64,000 nucleotides of DNA, from positions 153,650 through 217,649 of the forward strand of contig NZ_JAFFPS010000026.1 in the NCBI RefSeq assembly GCF_016919165.1. Direction: 5' to 3'. A model generated the notes under the pieces. That model made no database searches. It was not told where the DNA came from and worked only from the letters and a program-made list of their open reading frames with translations. The DNA comes from Leptospira chreensis. GTDB taxonomy: Bacteria > Spirochaetota > Leptospiria > Leptospirales > Leptospiraceae. Shown piece by piece: positions 36,349-46,150 of the stretch; position 1 is the stretch's first letter; each line of letters starts with the position of its first letter. The position numbers and the translations under genes were made by a program.

Positions 36349-37217
36349 TTCATTTCCTCTTTGAGTAAAAAGTCTCCGATCCGTTTGTAACCAAATGGTT
36401 CTTTTGTTTTGGTAGTCAGTCCATTGGTGTACGGCGGAACAAAGAATAATTGTGTATCATTTTCTTTATAGATGAGTTTGAAAAATAATTTGTCGGATTC
36501 GGTTTCGTTCCATTCATAACGAAGTTGTAAATAGTCGTAATGATTCGAAACTTGTTCCGATTGGATTGTATTGTTTGCTTGTTTGATGAACACAGTAGAA
36601 GATGCAAAAAATTCCATACTTCCTAAACTATGGGACCAACGACTATCCCCACCAAGTGCAGAGAGAATTCCTTCTTCCACGAGTAGTCCCGTATCCCCAC
36701 CTAATTCAAAGATGTCGAACTCTTCAATTTGAGTTTTGTTTTCTATACCACTCACTTTGTTTTCTAGAAGAGAACTTAGAGTGGAACCTTTGGTTTCAGA
36801 AGCATAGGAGTCAGTATAAACAAAAAGAATTCGTTTTTCCGATTCTTCTTTTTTGAATTTTCCTACTTTTTTGTTCCAAATGATCTTATAAGATTCAAAA
36901 GGTTCGTTACCAAATTCTTGTTTTACTTTTGATAAAAAATTACTGTCGTAAGCAAGGAAACTGAGCTCAATTTTCTCTGCATATCCGGTGGATTTGCCTG
37001 GTTCCCACTGAATGAATCGGAAGTGGGAAGAGCCTTCTCGAAAGAAGGAAAGGTTCATTTTTCTAGGTGATTTTAGATAGAGAACCGATGCGGGAATTTC
37101 TGAAATTGGTTCTCTTGTGATGAGTGATTTCAGGTTCTGGCAGTTGGATCCAGAAAAAAAAATCAAGATACAAAAAAGCCAATAGAATCGGGAGTATTCT
37201 TGAGTTTCTGGGGACAT
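36345..37217 (-). CDS. Putative lipoprotein upstream of gltX
   Basis: A 290-residue exported protein with signal-type segment [16 protein letters not shown], lipobox Cys at about 26. The mature part is beta-rich and charged, with a central [18 protein letters not shown] segment and an acidic loop [20 protein letters not shown]. No family is recognised. ATG start 37217; its stop overlaps gltX by ATGA, so it is co-translated with an essential gene. Divergent from the topoisomerase operon. Confidence 0.68.
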   Translation of the reverse strand: MSPETQEYSRFYWLFCILIFFSGSNCQNLKSLITREPISEIPASVLYLKSPRKMNLSFFREGSSHFRFIQWEPGKSTGYAEKIELSFLAYDSNFLSKVKQEFGNEPFESYKIIWNKKVGKFKKEESEKRILFVYTDSYASETKGSTLSSLLENKVSGIENKTQIEEFDIFELGGDTGLLVEEGILSALGGDSRWSHSLGSMEFFASSTVFIKQANNTIQSEQVSNHYDYLQLRYEWNETESDKLFFKLIYKENDTQLFFVPPYTNGLTTKTKEPFGYKRIGDFLLKEEMK

Positions 37218-37297
37218 AGATCAGTGTGTATCGCCAGTCTAAAAAGGGAAAACCGCTTGACAAGTCAATTCACCCCACCCCTGTGTCATTTGGAACC

Positions 37298-38668
37298 ATG
37301 AAGAACGAAGAACAGTATCCGAAACGCCCCTTTGAAGACCAAGTGAATGATGACCAAAGGAAATACTCTCGCTATGTATGCGATTCGAGGGCCATTCCGC
37401 AAGAAATTGATGGTCTAAAGCCTGTTCAACGAAGGATTCTTTGGGCGATGTGGAACTCGGATGCGAGAAACCGTCACACAAAGACAGTAAAAGTAGCCGG
37501 TCTTGCCATGGGATACCATCCACATGGGGATCGTTCCATCCAAGATGCCCTTTCCCAAATGGCGCAAGACTTTGCTTTTGCGAATAACTATCCACTCGTT
37601 CATGGAGAAGGAACCTTCGGGGACGTTTTAGATCCGAATGCGATTGCCTCTCCTCGTTATACAGAAGTCAAACTCTCTGACTTCGCAAAGGATTTAGGAT
37701 TTTTCGAAAGTCTACCTGACATTGATTATGTCAAAAACTATGATGAAACAGAAGATGAACCCATCCACTTCGTCGGAAAAGTTCCAGTTGTACTCTTAAA
37801 TAACATCCAAGGGATTGCAACGGGGTTTCGTTGTTTCATTCCGGCTCATAAACTCAGCGATGTGATCGATTCCCAAGTCACTTATTTAAAAACAGGGAAA
37901 CCTAAAAAAGTCACTCCATGGTACAAAGGGTACGGTGGGGAAGTCAAGTTGTCCAAAAATGACAACGGCAACACTGTTATGTCCACTACCTTCGGTTTCA
38001 AAAAAGAAGACGGGAAATTGTTCCTTGTGGACTCTCCTATGAACTGGAACCGCGAAAAAGTGGTGAACTACTTAGATGATTTGATTGAGAAAAAAGACAA
38101 TTGGCTGAAAGACTATGTGGATCACTCCAGCCAAACTTTCAAAATCGAACTCATTGCTCGAAAAGGGGAAGTTCCTTCTGAAAAAGAAGTAAAGGAATTA
38201 TTCTCAAAAGAAAACAATGAAGTGCTTACTATCAACGTAATCACTCACGAAGGAAAACTTCGTAACTTTGTTCCTGAAGAAATTATCAAAAGGTTCTGTG
38301 ATTTTAGAAAAACCCATCTCATCCGTCGTTTCAAACGATTGGCGGGACTAGAAAAAGAAAAGATTGATCGTAACTCGGAACTCATTCGATTCATTAAAGA
38401 AAGATGGAACGAAAAAGTAACAGGGATTAAATCCAAGAAAGAATTTGAAGATAAATTGAAAGCAGCCAAGTTCATATACTTCGAGTGGTTGTCTTCCATT
38501 CCCGTCTATAGAATGACTTTGGAAGAAGTTCGTAAGTGCGAAGATGCCATTGTAGAAGCTAAAACAAAATACACTGAGTATACGACATTACAAAAAGACG
38601 ATAAAAAGCTCACCGGTTTTATGACCGATGAACTTGATGAACTGAAGAAAAAATGGGATCCGAAATAA
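37298..38668 (+). CDS. Type IIA topoisomerase, A (GyrA/ParC-like) subunit without CTD
   Basis: Breakage-reunion subunit of a type IIA topoisomerase, 456 residues from ATG 37298 (the longer frame from 37226 adds 24 residues before family sequence). [13 protein letters not shown] and the active Tyr121 in [12 protein letters not shown] are present. [14 protein letters not shown] replaces the GIAVGMATNIPPHN of gyrases and is closer to eukaryotic or phage enzymes. There is no C-terminal beta-pinwheel; the protein ends after the coiled-coil gate. The position equivalent to gyrase Ser83 is Arg, while the next key acidic residue (Asp) is kept. Partner B subunit follows after 6 bases. Confidence 0.88.
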   Translation: MKNEEQYPKRPFEDQVNDDQRKYSRYVCDSRAIPQEIDGLKPVQRRILWAMWNSDARNRHTKTVKVAGLAMGYHPHGDRSIQDALSQMAQDFAFANNYPLVHGEGTFGDVLDPNAIASPRYTEVKLSDFAKDLGFFESLPDIDYVKNYDETEDEPIHFVGKVPVVLLNNIQGIATGFRCFIPAHKLSDVIDSQVTYLKTGKPKKVTPWYKGYGGEVKLSKNDNGNTVMSTTFGFKKEDGKLFLVDSPMNWNREKVVNYLDDLIEKKDNWLKDYVDHSSQTFKIELIARKGEVPSEKEVKELFSKENNEVLTINVITHEGKLRNFVPEEIIKRFCDFRKTHLIRRFKRLAGLEKEKIDRNSELIRFIKERWNEKVTGIKSKKEFEDKLKAAKFIYFEWLSSIPVYRMTLEEVRKCEDAIVEAKTKYTEYTTLQKDDKKLTGFMTDELDELKKKWDPK

Positions 38669-38674
38669 TAAATT

Positions 38675-40801
38675 ATGGCTCAAAAAACTGAAAAAACCTC
38701 AGGAAATTCGCGAAATTTTAAGAAATTATCTCACGTAGAACACGTGCGGATGCGGACAGGGATGTGGCTTGGCCAAAACTCGTTGTCTACATTTGAACAA
38801 CATTTTTTCAAAAAAGACAGTGCTGGTACATACGATATCCTGCACGAAGAACTTTCTGACATCCCAGCCAAACTCAAATGTTTGGATGAAGCTTGTATGA
38901 ACTGCGTAGATGAATACAGAAAGAACTTAAACGACAAAGCCATCCCAGAAAAAGACAAGATGAACAAACTCATCATCCAATTGTCTACAGATCGCAAACG
39001 TGTGACCATCCAAGATAACGGTCGTGGGATTCCTGCAGACAATGCGGAAGGTGTTTACCTCCATTTGATGTATGGAGAAAACTTTGATGATTTAGCCAAA
39101 GAAGACCATGTGGCGGGACAAAATGGTGTGGGGATCTCCCTCGTACGTATGGTCTCTTCTTTCTTTCGTGTGAAAACCATCAACGGTGGCAAAGCTTACA
39201 AAAAGATGTTTAGCATCCACGATGATGTAAAAAAAGTCATTCGTAGTTTCAAACTTCCGAAAGAAGATACAGAACGTGTATTTTTATATTTTGATGAACA
39301 TGGATCTTTTGCTGATTGCCCACTTTTGACTGCAGACCAAATCAAACAATTAAAAGCACCTTGTGACAAAACTGGGATGACTGCAGTTGTAGAAGCAGCT
39401 AAAAAAGAAGACCACGGAACGACAGTGGAGTTTGAACTCAATTCTGCTTACTTCAACAACCTAGATACTTCTTTTAACATCAATTTGGTGAAACAATACC
39501 TTCAAGACATTGCAATGTCTAATCCTGGTTTGGAAGTGGTGTTCATCCACAAAACAGGAAAGGAAAAGTATAAATTCAAAAAAGGTTTTGATGAGATTTT
39601 TAGTAACTCCGAGATGGTTTACTATAAGTTAGATTATACTGATAAAACTTCCTCCTCCCAAATCAATATGGACACTTACGTGGTTGTGGGACAAAACAAA
39701 ACCCTCACTTGGGTAAACTCCATTTTCTGTCCACAAGGTGGATCAGCGATTGAGTATTTGGAAAACAGACTTTGTGATGAGATTCGTAAAAAATCACAAA
39801 TTGTAAGTTTAGAAAAGAAACTCAACACACAATGTACACGTAACGATGTAAGAAGTTGTTTGCATATGTATGTCAACCTTCGGATCCTCAATCCTCGTTT
39901 TAAATCCCAAGATAAGTCTTATCTCATCAACGATTTGAATGAGGACATCCGCAAGTCAGTCGACAAACATTTGGACAAACTTTTGAAGAAAACAGGCCTG
40001 ATTGAAGAAATCAAGATGGTGATGGAGCGTAGAACCCAGCTAAAACAGCTCGAGGACGCGCAGAAAGGCCTCCGTAAGGCGTCTCGGAACAATATCCCTA
40101 AGCTGATGCCTCCCACAGGCAAACCGAACGATCCAGGCCGAATTCTATTTGTGGCGGAAGGGGACTCGGCGATTGCGGGTTTACGTCCAGCGAGAAATCC
40201 GAAATTACACGGTCTTTTCCCTTTGCGAGGAAAACCTCTCAACTGTAAGGGGATGTCTTTGGCAAAGGCCTTACAAAACGAAGAGATGAAAAACATCGTG
40301 GCTATCGTTGGTCTTCCACTCGATCAAAAAGTGAAGTCCATTGATGAATTGCATTACGATCGAATCAGTATCATCACGGATGCGGATTTTGATGGTTATG
40401 CGATCCGTTCTCTTATGTTATCCTTTTTCTATGAGTATTGGCCGGAACTTTTTGATTTAGGTTTTATCAATATCTCTGCAGCACCACTTTATGAAGTGGA
40501 TGTGAAGTGGAAGGATGCCAAGAAGGAAACTGTATTCTGTATTGATGACTCCGACTACGATAAGTTAGTGGTTCGGGTCAACAAACAAGGTGCGGAGATC
40601 TCTCGTAAAAAACGAAATAAGGGACTTGGAGAAACTGGTAAAGAAGCCATGAAGTATGCGGTGGATCATTGTATGACAACCATTACTGTGGGAAACAAAA
40701 AGACTGCCAAAAATACCCAAGACCTTTGGTTCCACAAAGACTATGCAGAAAAACGCCGCGAAGCGATTTCTGAATACTCAATGAGTGTCATCCAAGACTA
40801 A
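38675..40801 (+). CDS. Type IIA topoisomerase, B (GyrB/ParE-like) subunit, divergent
   Basis: ATPase and TOPRIM subunit, 708 residues. The GHKL ATPase (about 20-250) has [11 protein letters not shown] with the catalytic Glu, [10 protein letters not shown] and [11 protein letters not shown]. The transducer follows at about 260-420. TOPRIM residues are EGDSA (495-499) and DADFDG (569-574), with [11 protein letters not shown] between. The beginning [13 protein letters not shown] and the Gln-Asn-Gly in the ATP lid are closer to phage T4 or eukaryotic enzymes than to bacterial GyrB. The product pairs with the short A subunit just upstream. It is followed by a hairpin terminator. Confidence 0.88.
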   Translation: MAQKTEKTSGNSRNFKKLSHVEHVRMRTGMWLGQNSLSTFEQHFFKKDSAGTYDILHEELSDIPAKLKCLDEACMNCVDEYRKNLNDKAIPEKDKMNKLIIQLSTDRKRVTIQDNGRGIPADNAEGVYLHLMYGENFDDLAKEDHVAGQNGVGISLVRMVSSFFRVKTINGGKAYKKMFSIHDDVKKVIRSFKLPKEDTERVFLYFDEHGSFADCPLLTADQIKQLKAPCDKTGMTAVVEAAKKEDHGTTVEFELNSAYFNNLDTSFNINLVKQYLQDIAMSNPGLEVVFIHKTGKEKYKFKKGFDEIFSNSEMVYYKLDYTDKTSSSQINMDTYVVVGQNKTLTWVNSIFCPQGGSAIEYLENRLCDEIRKKSQIVSLEKKLNTQCTRNDVRSCLHMYVNLRILNPRFKSQDKSYLINDLNEDIRKSVDKHLDKLLKKTGLIEEIKMVMERRTQLKQLEDAQKGLRKASRNNIPKLMPPTGKPNDPGRILFVAEGDSAIAGLRPARNPKLHGLFPLRGKPLNCKGMSLAKALQNEEMKNIVAIVGLPLDQKVKSIDELHYDRISIITDADFDGYAIRSLMLSFFYEYWPELFDLGFINISAAPLYEVDVKWKDAKKETVFCIDDSDYDKLVVRVNKQGAEISRKKRNKGLGETGKEAMKYAVDHCMTTITVGNKKTAKNTQDLWFHKDYAEKRREAISEYSMSVIQD

Positions 40802-40840
40802 TTAGGTGTTTCGATTTTCGACCTAATCGATAGAGTTTTT
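40801..40840 (+). terminator. Terminator-like hairpin after the topoisomerase operon
   Basis: ATTAGGT (40801-40807) pairs with ACCTAAT (40821-40827), with an inner TCGA pair, and five T residues follow at 40836-40840. The hairpin begins at the last base of the stop codon. This is a plausible intrinsic terminator, although the spacing to the T-run is about 8 bases. Confidence 0.55.
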
Positions 40841-40855
40841 ACCAACAAACAAAAC

Positions 40856-40892
40856 CCAAACGAAAGGAACTTTTGTAGTTCTTTCCGTTTGG
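40856..40892. other. Second hairpin between topoisomerase operon and serine hydrolase
   Basis: A 15-base stem (CCAAACGAAAGGAAC with its near-complement, two mismatches that can form G-U pairs as RNA) around a 7-base loop. No T-run follows. It could be a back-up terminator acting on either strand or a folded leader of the downstream gene. Confidence 0.45.
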
Positions 40893-40955
40893 CATAGCGA
40901 TCACTCCTAATTCCATAGGTCTTAGGAGTTCTTTGTTTTATGGGCTTGCGGTAGA

Positions 40956-42890
40956 TTGAAGATTTTATTTTTTAAGGGAATGAAATCTAGGTCTCCTAAA
41001 AAAACAAAGTCTCGACTTGATTCAAAAAAATCAGCAACTAAGACCAAAATTAAGGCAAAGGAAGATCCACTTCTTCCCATTCGGCCATTGCCAATATTTT
41101 TACGCCTTCCTCCTTTCTCGAATCGCAAACGAATCTCTTTTTTTCTTTTTTTAAACATTCTTATTTTCCTTCAATGTTCTTCTCTACAAGAGAAACCGAG
41201 AGAGGTTTACCATAATAACGCGGAAACCACTGTGAAAGTGGTTCAGTCAAAAATAGAAGAATTACAAAACTCGGGAATCGAATCTTTGTCTTATATGTTT
41301 CTGTTAGGTGATGGAAAGATACATTCTGGCAAAATGGGTGGGAATGAAAAAACACGGGTTCAAAGATTTAAAATTGGAAGTATCACCAAACTATTTACAG
41401 GAATTGCTCTTTTACAATTACAAGATAAAGGCAAACTGAAGTTAGATGATCCTGTTTCGAAATATATCCCAGAAATCAAAGAGATGCAAACACGAGGGAA
41501 AAATTTTCGAGAAATCACAATCCGAGACATCCTCACCCACCAGTCGGGGTTACCTTCTGATTTAGCTTCTGGTTTTTTTCTTTCTCCCGATGCGAGTGAT
41601 CCGCAAATTTTAGAATCATTTCGTTCCCTTCCTAAACGGCTTTCCCAGTTGGAGAGAAATGAACCACATAAGGCCCATTCCTATTCCAATTTTGGTTTTG
41701 GAATTTTGGGAATTGTCATCGAACGTTCTTCCGGCTTAGGCATCGAAGACTACTTCCAAAAAGAAATTTTTGCGAGAGCGGGGATGAAACATTCCACCTT
41801 ACTCGAGTTTCATGAAGGTTCTGAGATCGTTTCTGGATACCATGGATTTTTTTGGAAAACCAAAACAAAAAGACCTCTGATTCGAGATCTGACAGCCGGA
41901 GCCATTTCAACTACCGGCGAAGATATGGGACTGTTTATGAAGTCATTTTTCCTAAGTAAAAAAGGCAAAGGTTTAGTTTCCAAAGAAAGTTTTGCCGAGT
42001 TCCATCGCGCCCAACCTGGGCCCACTTCCAATTTTCAAATGAAAATGGGCCTTCCTGTCTTACTCACAGAGAGGCGGGCTTTTGAAAAAACAGTTTGGAT
42101 CGCAGGACATTCGGGATCTCTTCCTCCTTACTTTGCTGATTTGATCTATGATCCAGAAACAGAAACTGCCAGTTTCCTTGCAGGAAATACAACTGGATTT
42201 GCAATGGCTAGTATTCAGCCAACTAACAAAGAATTATTGGATACTGTTTTTGAATTCAAAACAGGGGCTTTTTTGGAGTCTCCACCGATTGCGGAACGAA
42301 AAGAACAAAACAAACTAGATGGTTATTATGGACTTTATGCGTCCCCCTTTGGAGTTCACGAACTAAAACCTGGCAAAACCCCACAACTCGATATTATGGG
42401 GATCAATTTTGATTTGGTAGAAAGAGAAAATCGATTCGGCACCGACTTACGTTTGTTTTTTGGTCTCATTCCGATAAAAGATAAAACGATAGAAAGTTTT
42501 CGTTTGGAGTTTGAATCTTGGGAAGGGGAGAAGGTTTTTACTTTATATTCTTCTGATATGTCCAAAGGAAGTATTGGTTTTGCCCTTTTATTCCACCCGG
42601 ATCAAAAGTTACCGGACAAATCTTATTTCACCACTTACCAAACGAACGACCCACATTCGATCATTCCCCGTGTGGAATTAAACAAAGATAAACGCGGTTT
42701 TCTTTTGGCGACCATTGATTACTCCCTCGGTGGACTCGGGTATTCTGTCACCTTACCTTGCAAATGGGAATCACCCACAACCCTTCGTATTTTAGGATAC
42801 GGTCGCAATTTAGGAGAACGTATGGAACTGAAGACTGTGGACGGAAAACCGAAATTGGTGTATTCAGGGATTGAATTTTGGGGGGACTAA
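40956..42890 (+). CDS. Serine hydrolase of the beta-lactamase/PBP-like (class C) family, probable lipoprotein
   Basis: A 644-residue protein with SxxK in KIGSITKLFTG, the YxN equivalent in HSYSNFGFG and HSG in AGHSGSLPP, which together mark the class C beta-lactamase/esterase fold at about 100-430. The C-terminal 200 residues form a beta-rich domain like those of FmtA or PbpX relatives. A hydrophobic stretch ending FLQC at about 74 could be a lipobox, but it is preceded by about 55 very basic residues (KSRSPKKTKSRLDSKKSATKT), which is odd. Start TTG 40956 or ATG 40980. A true start closer to the hydrophobic segment is possible. Confidence 0.75.
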   Translation: MKILFFKGMKSRSPKKTKSRLDSKKSATKTKIKAKEDPLLPIRPLPIFLRLPPFSNRKRISFFLFLNILIFLQCSSLQEKPREVYHNNAETTVKVVQSKIEELQNSGIESLSYMFLLGDGKIHSGKMGGNEKTRVQRFKIGSITKLFTGIALLQLQDKGKLKLDDPVSKYIPEIKEMQTRGKNFREITIRDILTHQSGLPSDLASGFFLSPDASDPQILESFRSLPKRLSQLERNEPHKAHSYSNFGFGILGIVIERSSGLGIEDYFQKEIFARAGMKHSTLLEFHEGSEIVSGYHGFFWKTKTKRPLIRDLTAGAISTTGEDMGLFMKSFFLSKKGKGLVSKESFAEFHRAQPGPTSNFQMKMGLPVLLTERRAFEKTVWIAGHSGSLPPYFADLIYDPETETASFLAGNTTGFAMASIQPTNKELLDTVFEFKTGAFLESPPIAERKEQNKLDGYYGLYASPFGVHELKPGKTPQLDIMGINFDLVERENRFGTDLRLFFGLIPIKDKTIESFRLEFESWEGEKVFTLYSSDMSKGSIGFALLFHPDQKLPDKSYFTTYQTNDPHSIIPRVELNKDKRGFLLATIDYSLGGLGYSVTLPCKWESPTTLRILGYGRNLGERMELKTVDGKPKLVYSGIEFWGD

Positions 42891-43045
42891 GGATTGGGTA
42901 TCAAATTCTGAATCTAATTCATTGAGATTCTACCCTCTGAGGCAAAGCAGGAGTTATACGGCTCCTAGTCCCAATTTACTTTGATTCTAATTTTTTTCTA
43001 TCGAATTACCTAGGAAAGAAATTATCGAACGTCCCGAAAAAGTTT

Positions 43046-43073
43046 TTGACTAATCAAAAAGATCGAATACAGT
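43046..43073 (+). promoter_or_regulatory. Promoter candidate for the DUF3015 genes
   Basis: TTGACT (43046-43051) is followed after 16 bases by TACAGT (43068-43073), matching sigma-70 -35 and -10 elements at 5 and 4 of 6 positions. It lies about 43 bases before the first DUF3015 ATG, whose ribosome site is AAAGGAG at 43101. Confidence 0.4.
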
Positions 43074-43115
43074 TCGTCGGAATTTGATTCGAAAGTTTCA
43101 AAAGGAGAATTCGAA

Positions 43116-43619
43116 ATGGGAAAAAGAATTACCTCAATCCTATTTTTGTCTGTCGCCGTTGTAGCTGTCACAATGACATCTACTTCTGTGGAAGCAAAAA
43201 AATATGGTATGGCTGGCTGCGGTTTAGGTTCACTGGTTATTTCAACCAATGACATCACTCAAATTTTCGCTGCTACATCAAACGGGATTTACGGAAACCA
43301 AACTTTTGGTATTACATCTGGAACATCCAATTGTACTGCTGATGGTGTTGTAAAACAAGACAAAGTACAAGAATTGTTCATCACGATGAACTATGATTCT
43401 CTAGGCCAAGAAATGGCATCTGGGAAAGGGGAAAAGTTAGAGTCTCTTGGAAACCTTCTCGGTTGTTCTAACGATTCTTTATCAAGATTTGGCCAAGTAA
43501 CGAAAGAAAACTATGCTAAACTCATCACTGAAGATTCAACTCCTGCAAGTGTACTTTCAGCAGTTAAGTCAGAAGTTAAAAGCGATAAAATCCTCGCAAA
43601 GTCTTGTTCGCAAATCTAA
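43116..43619 (+). CDS. DUF3015 exported protein, copy 1
   Basis: A 167-residue periplasmic protein. Signal peptide MGKRITSILFLSVAVVAVTMTSTSVEA (27 residues) then KKYGMAGCGLGSLVI, the DUF3015 signature. Four Cys (GCGLG, SNCTADG, LGCSN and SCSQI at the end) suggest two disulfides. KENYAKLI near 125 is also conserved with the second copy. A strong ribosome site (AAAGGAG) and likely promoter precede it, and a paralog follows after 16 bases. Function is not known, but DUF3015 is often found near DUF4105 as here. Confidence 0.82.
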   Translation: MGKRITSILFLSVAVVAVTMTSTSVEAKKYGMAGCGLGSLVISTNDITQIFAATSNGIYGNQTFGITSGTSNCTADGVVKQDKVQELFITMNYDSLGQEMASGKGEKLESLGNLLGCSNDSLSRFGQVTKENYAKLITEDSTPASVLSAVKSEVKSDKILAKSCSQI

Positions 43620-43635
43620 GGAGATATGAAATAAA

Positions 43636-44121
43636 ATGAAAAAGTTAACACTCATCTCCACAATCGGAATCTCCATGGTTCTCCTAGCGTCTCAAATGTC
43701 TGCTGCACCTAAATACGGTATGGCAGGTTGCGGACTTGGAACTCTAGTAATGCCTGCAGGCAATCAAATCTTTGTTGCTACAACAAACGGAACTTCAGGA
43801 AGCCAAACTTTTGGTATCACTACTGGAACATCTAACTGTAAAGCAGACGGCGTTGCTCAAAAAGAACATGCACGTGAAATCTATGTGCATATGAACTTTG
43901 ATGGTTTGGAACAAGAAATGGCAGCTGGGAAAGGGGAAAAACTTTCCAACCTAGCAACTCTTTTTGACTGCAAATCTGGTGTTCGCTTCAATGAAGTAGT
44001 CAAAGAAAACTACTCTAGCATCTTCACAGAAGAATCTAAAGCAAACCCAAGTTTGATGTTGTCCAACCTTCACGAAACTTTGGAAAAAGACGCAACAGTA
44101 AAAAATTACTGTAAAATCTAA
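43636..44121 (+). CDS. DUF3015 exported protein, copy 2
   Basis: A 161-residue paralog of the preceding gene. The signal peptide (MKKLTLISTIGISMVLLASQMSA) is followed by APKYGMAGCGLGTLVMPAG; the same GTSNCKADG, VKENYSSIF and terminal YCKI are present. The two copies are alike over the whole mature part, so this is a tandem duplication that has diverged, since the signal peptides and middle differ. Cysteine positions are retained. It is followed by a perfect hairpin before the DUF4105 gene. Confidence 0.82.
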   Translation: MKKLTLISTIGISMVLLASQMSAAPKYGMAGCGLGTLVMPAGNQIFVATTNGTSGSQTFGITTGTSNCKADGVAQKEHAREIYVHMNFDGLEQEMAAGKGEKLSNLATLFDCKSGVRFNEVVKENYSSIFTEESKANPSLMLSNLHETLEKDATVKNYCKI

Positions 44122-44136
44122 TCCTTTGTAAAAAAT

Positions 44137-44164
44137 CAGAGTATCCGATCATTTGGATACTCTG
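44137..44164. other. Perfect hairpin at the DUF3015/DUF4105 junction
   Basis: CAGAGTATCC and GGATACTCTG form a perfect 10-base stem with an 8-base loop. The annotated TTG of the DUF4105 gene (44153) lies in the loop/stem edge, while an alternative GTG start (44165) begins right after the stem. It may end transcription of the DUF3015 genes or control translation of the next gene. No T-run follows, which weakens the terminator reading. Confidence 0.55.
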
Positions 44165-46150
44165 GTGTTTCCTCTGTACCTACTCACTCTTCTTTTAATC
44201 TTCTTCACCACTTCGCTTGGAGCAATAGAACCTCCTAGCAACATTAATATACTCGAACTCGATTTTTTAACAGCAAGAATTCAAGGGAAAACGGTTCCTA
44301 AATCACCCAAGTCCCAGCAATACCTGCAAGAACTCATAAACGAAGTGAAAGAAAAACATCTTGCTGAGGAATCCCATTGGTACCGGCTTTTGCGTTTTAA
44401 AAAAACGAGGTGGGGGAATTGGGAAAGTGAAGTCGATAACAAACGTTACTTCCTTAATGAAGAAGGAAAACATAATCCTGAAAAAGAATTGATCGCAACA
44501 CTCCACAGTTTTTTTACTGAAGATCCTATTCCAGAAGGTTTACAGCACCCACAATGTTATTATCCAGAAAGGTACCATTGGCTGAAGAATAAGTTAAAGT
44601 TTGATCCAAACCGGTTAACAGAAGTTGCGTGTGAAAGGTTTGAAGCATGGAAAGACGCTTTAAATCCGGATTCTCTCTCCGTTGTTTTTTCTTCCTATTA
44701 TATGCAAGCACCGGCGTCGATGTTTGGTCATACACTTCTCAAACTCAATAACAAGGTAAATGAAAACGCTGAGTTGTTAGATTATGGCGTGAACTATGCT
44801 GCCACTCCAGGAGAAATGGATCCATTTTCTTATGCGTATCGAGGGTTAACCGGTGGATACCCCGGTAGTTTTGCCATATTTCCCTATTATCTAAAAGTCA
44901 ATGAATACAATGATACGGAAAGTCGCGACCTCTGGGAATACAAACTAAAGTTAAAACCAGAGGAAAGGGAAAGGTTTTTGCGTCATCTTTGGGAGATGGG
45001 TCGGGCTGATTTTGATTACTTTTTTATCAATGAAAACTGCTCTTATCATTTGATGGAGATATTAGAAGTTGCGATGCCCGAATTAGATATTAGTAAAAAA
45101 ACAGGTTGGATTGTCGCACCTGGAGACACCATCAAACTTTATTTAGCTGAAGATGGACTTGTGATTTCTCGAAAGTATCGTCCCTCCCTCTATTCAAAAA
45201 TAAAGTACAAGATTTTTGATATGACAGAGGAAGAAAGAGATACCTATTGGGAGATGATTCGTTTTGAAAAAGCTTTTCTGCCAGAACCAAAAGAGAATTT
45301 CCGTATGGCTCTTGTGACCGATGCTGTTTTAGATACATATCGATATCGTTATGCAAGTAAAAGTTCGATTCCCAAACAACATAAAGAGTATTATGATAAG
45401 TTATTAATCTTTCGAAGTAAACAAAATGATGAATACATTCCCAATGAACAAATTCCTTTGTCGACTCCCCCTGAAGCCTCACATCCAGTAAGTCGAGTTG
45501 CCACTTCCTTTGGTACTTCTTCTCTCGGGAATTTTGCCGAGTTCCAATATAGGATTGCCTATCATGATTTATTGAATGTGAGTAAGGGGCATGCACCGAA
45601 TTCTGAGTTGGCTTTTTTTGATACCACAGTGCGGACCTACGAGAATAAAAAACCAGAGCTGACTTCCATGAGTGCAGTAAAAGTTACATCCTTAAACCCT
45701 TATAATTCTATTTCAAAAGATTTCTCTTATTTTTTTGACACAGGAATCCAAACGGCCGTTTATCGAAACAATGATGAAACCTTACGAAAACAAGTTGGTA
45801 ACTTTGATTTACGTTTTGGGTATTCATTTTCAAATGAATTTGGGAAAACTCCCATGAGTATGGGTGTGTTGAGCGTTCTTGCCGGTGTGAAAGTTCAAAA
45901 TGGAAGGATGTTTGAAAATAACATTCGTTACGGAGCCAATTTCAGTTTACTCTACCAACAAGAATGGGGCGCATGGAAAATTTATACCGGTGCAACGGCT
46001 CAAAATTATCAATTAAGCCATAATTTGAATACTTATTATGCTACATTCAAAATTAGATATGCATTTTCAAATACTCACGAATTACGATTGGAAGTTAATG
46101 GAGAAAGATTTTATGAAGAAGCACTTTTATCTTATCATTATTTGTTTTAG
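44153..46150 (+). CDS. DUF4105 (Lnb-like N-acyltransferase) domain protein with barrel-like C-terminus
   Basis: A 665-residue exported protein. After a signal-like hydrophobic segment (5-24), the DUF4105 domain (about 140-330) contains ASMFGHTLLKL (catalytic His) and FINENCSYHLMEIL (catalytic Cys), as in the Lnb lipoprotein transacylase of Gram-positives. Residues about 430-665 have alternating strands (LRFGYSF, FSLLYQQEWGAW, HELRLEVNG) and end with YHYLF, typical of outer-membrane beta-barrels. Start TTG 44153 or GTG 44165. It overlaps the next lipoprotein hydrolase gene by 38 bases. A role in acyl or peptide modification of envelope proteins is inferred. Confidence 0.8.
   Translation: MDTLVFPLYLLTLLLIFFTTSLGAIEPPSNINILELDFLTARIQGKTVPKSPKSQQYLQELINEVKEKHLAEESHWYRLLRFKKTRWGNWESEVDNKRYFLNEEGKHNPEKELIATLHSFFTEDPIPEGLQHPQCYYPERYHWLKNKLKFDPNRLTEVACERFEAWKDALNPDSLSVVFSSYYMQAPASMFGHTLLKLNNKVNENAELLDYGVNYAATPGEMDPFSYAYRGLTGGYPGSFAIFPYYLKVNEYNDTESRDLWEYKLKLKPEERERFLRHLWEMGRADFDYFFINENCSYHLMEILEVAMPELDISKKTGWIVAPGDTIKLYLAEDGLVISRKYRPSLYSKIKYKIFDMTEEERDTYWEMIRFEKAFLPEPKENFRMALVTDAVLDTYRYRYASKSSIPKQHKEYYDKLLIFRSKQNDEYIPNEQIPLSTPPEASHPVSRVATSFGTSSLGNFAEFQYRIAYHDLLNVSKGHAPNSELAFFDTTVRTYENKKPELTSMSAVKVTSLNPYNSISKDFSYFFDTGIQTAVYRNNDETLRKQVGNFDLRFGYSFSNEFGKTPMSMGVLSVLAGVKVQNGRMFENNIRYGANFSLLYQQEWGAWKIYTGATAQNYQLSHNLNTYYATFKIRYAFSNTHELRLEVNGERFYEEALLSYHYLF

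Noticed and set aside
37239..37595. Minus-strand frame opposite the topoisomerase start
   Set aside because: Overlaps the family core and active-site coding region; no signal or domain.
42907..42930. Hairpin GAATCT/AGATTC after the serine hydrolase
   Set aside because: Only a 6-base stem with a 9-base loop and no T-run, so too weak to call.
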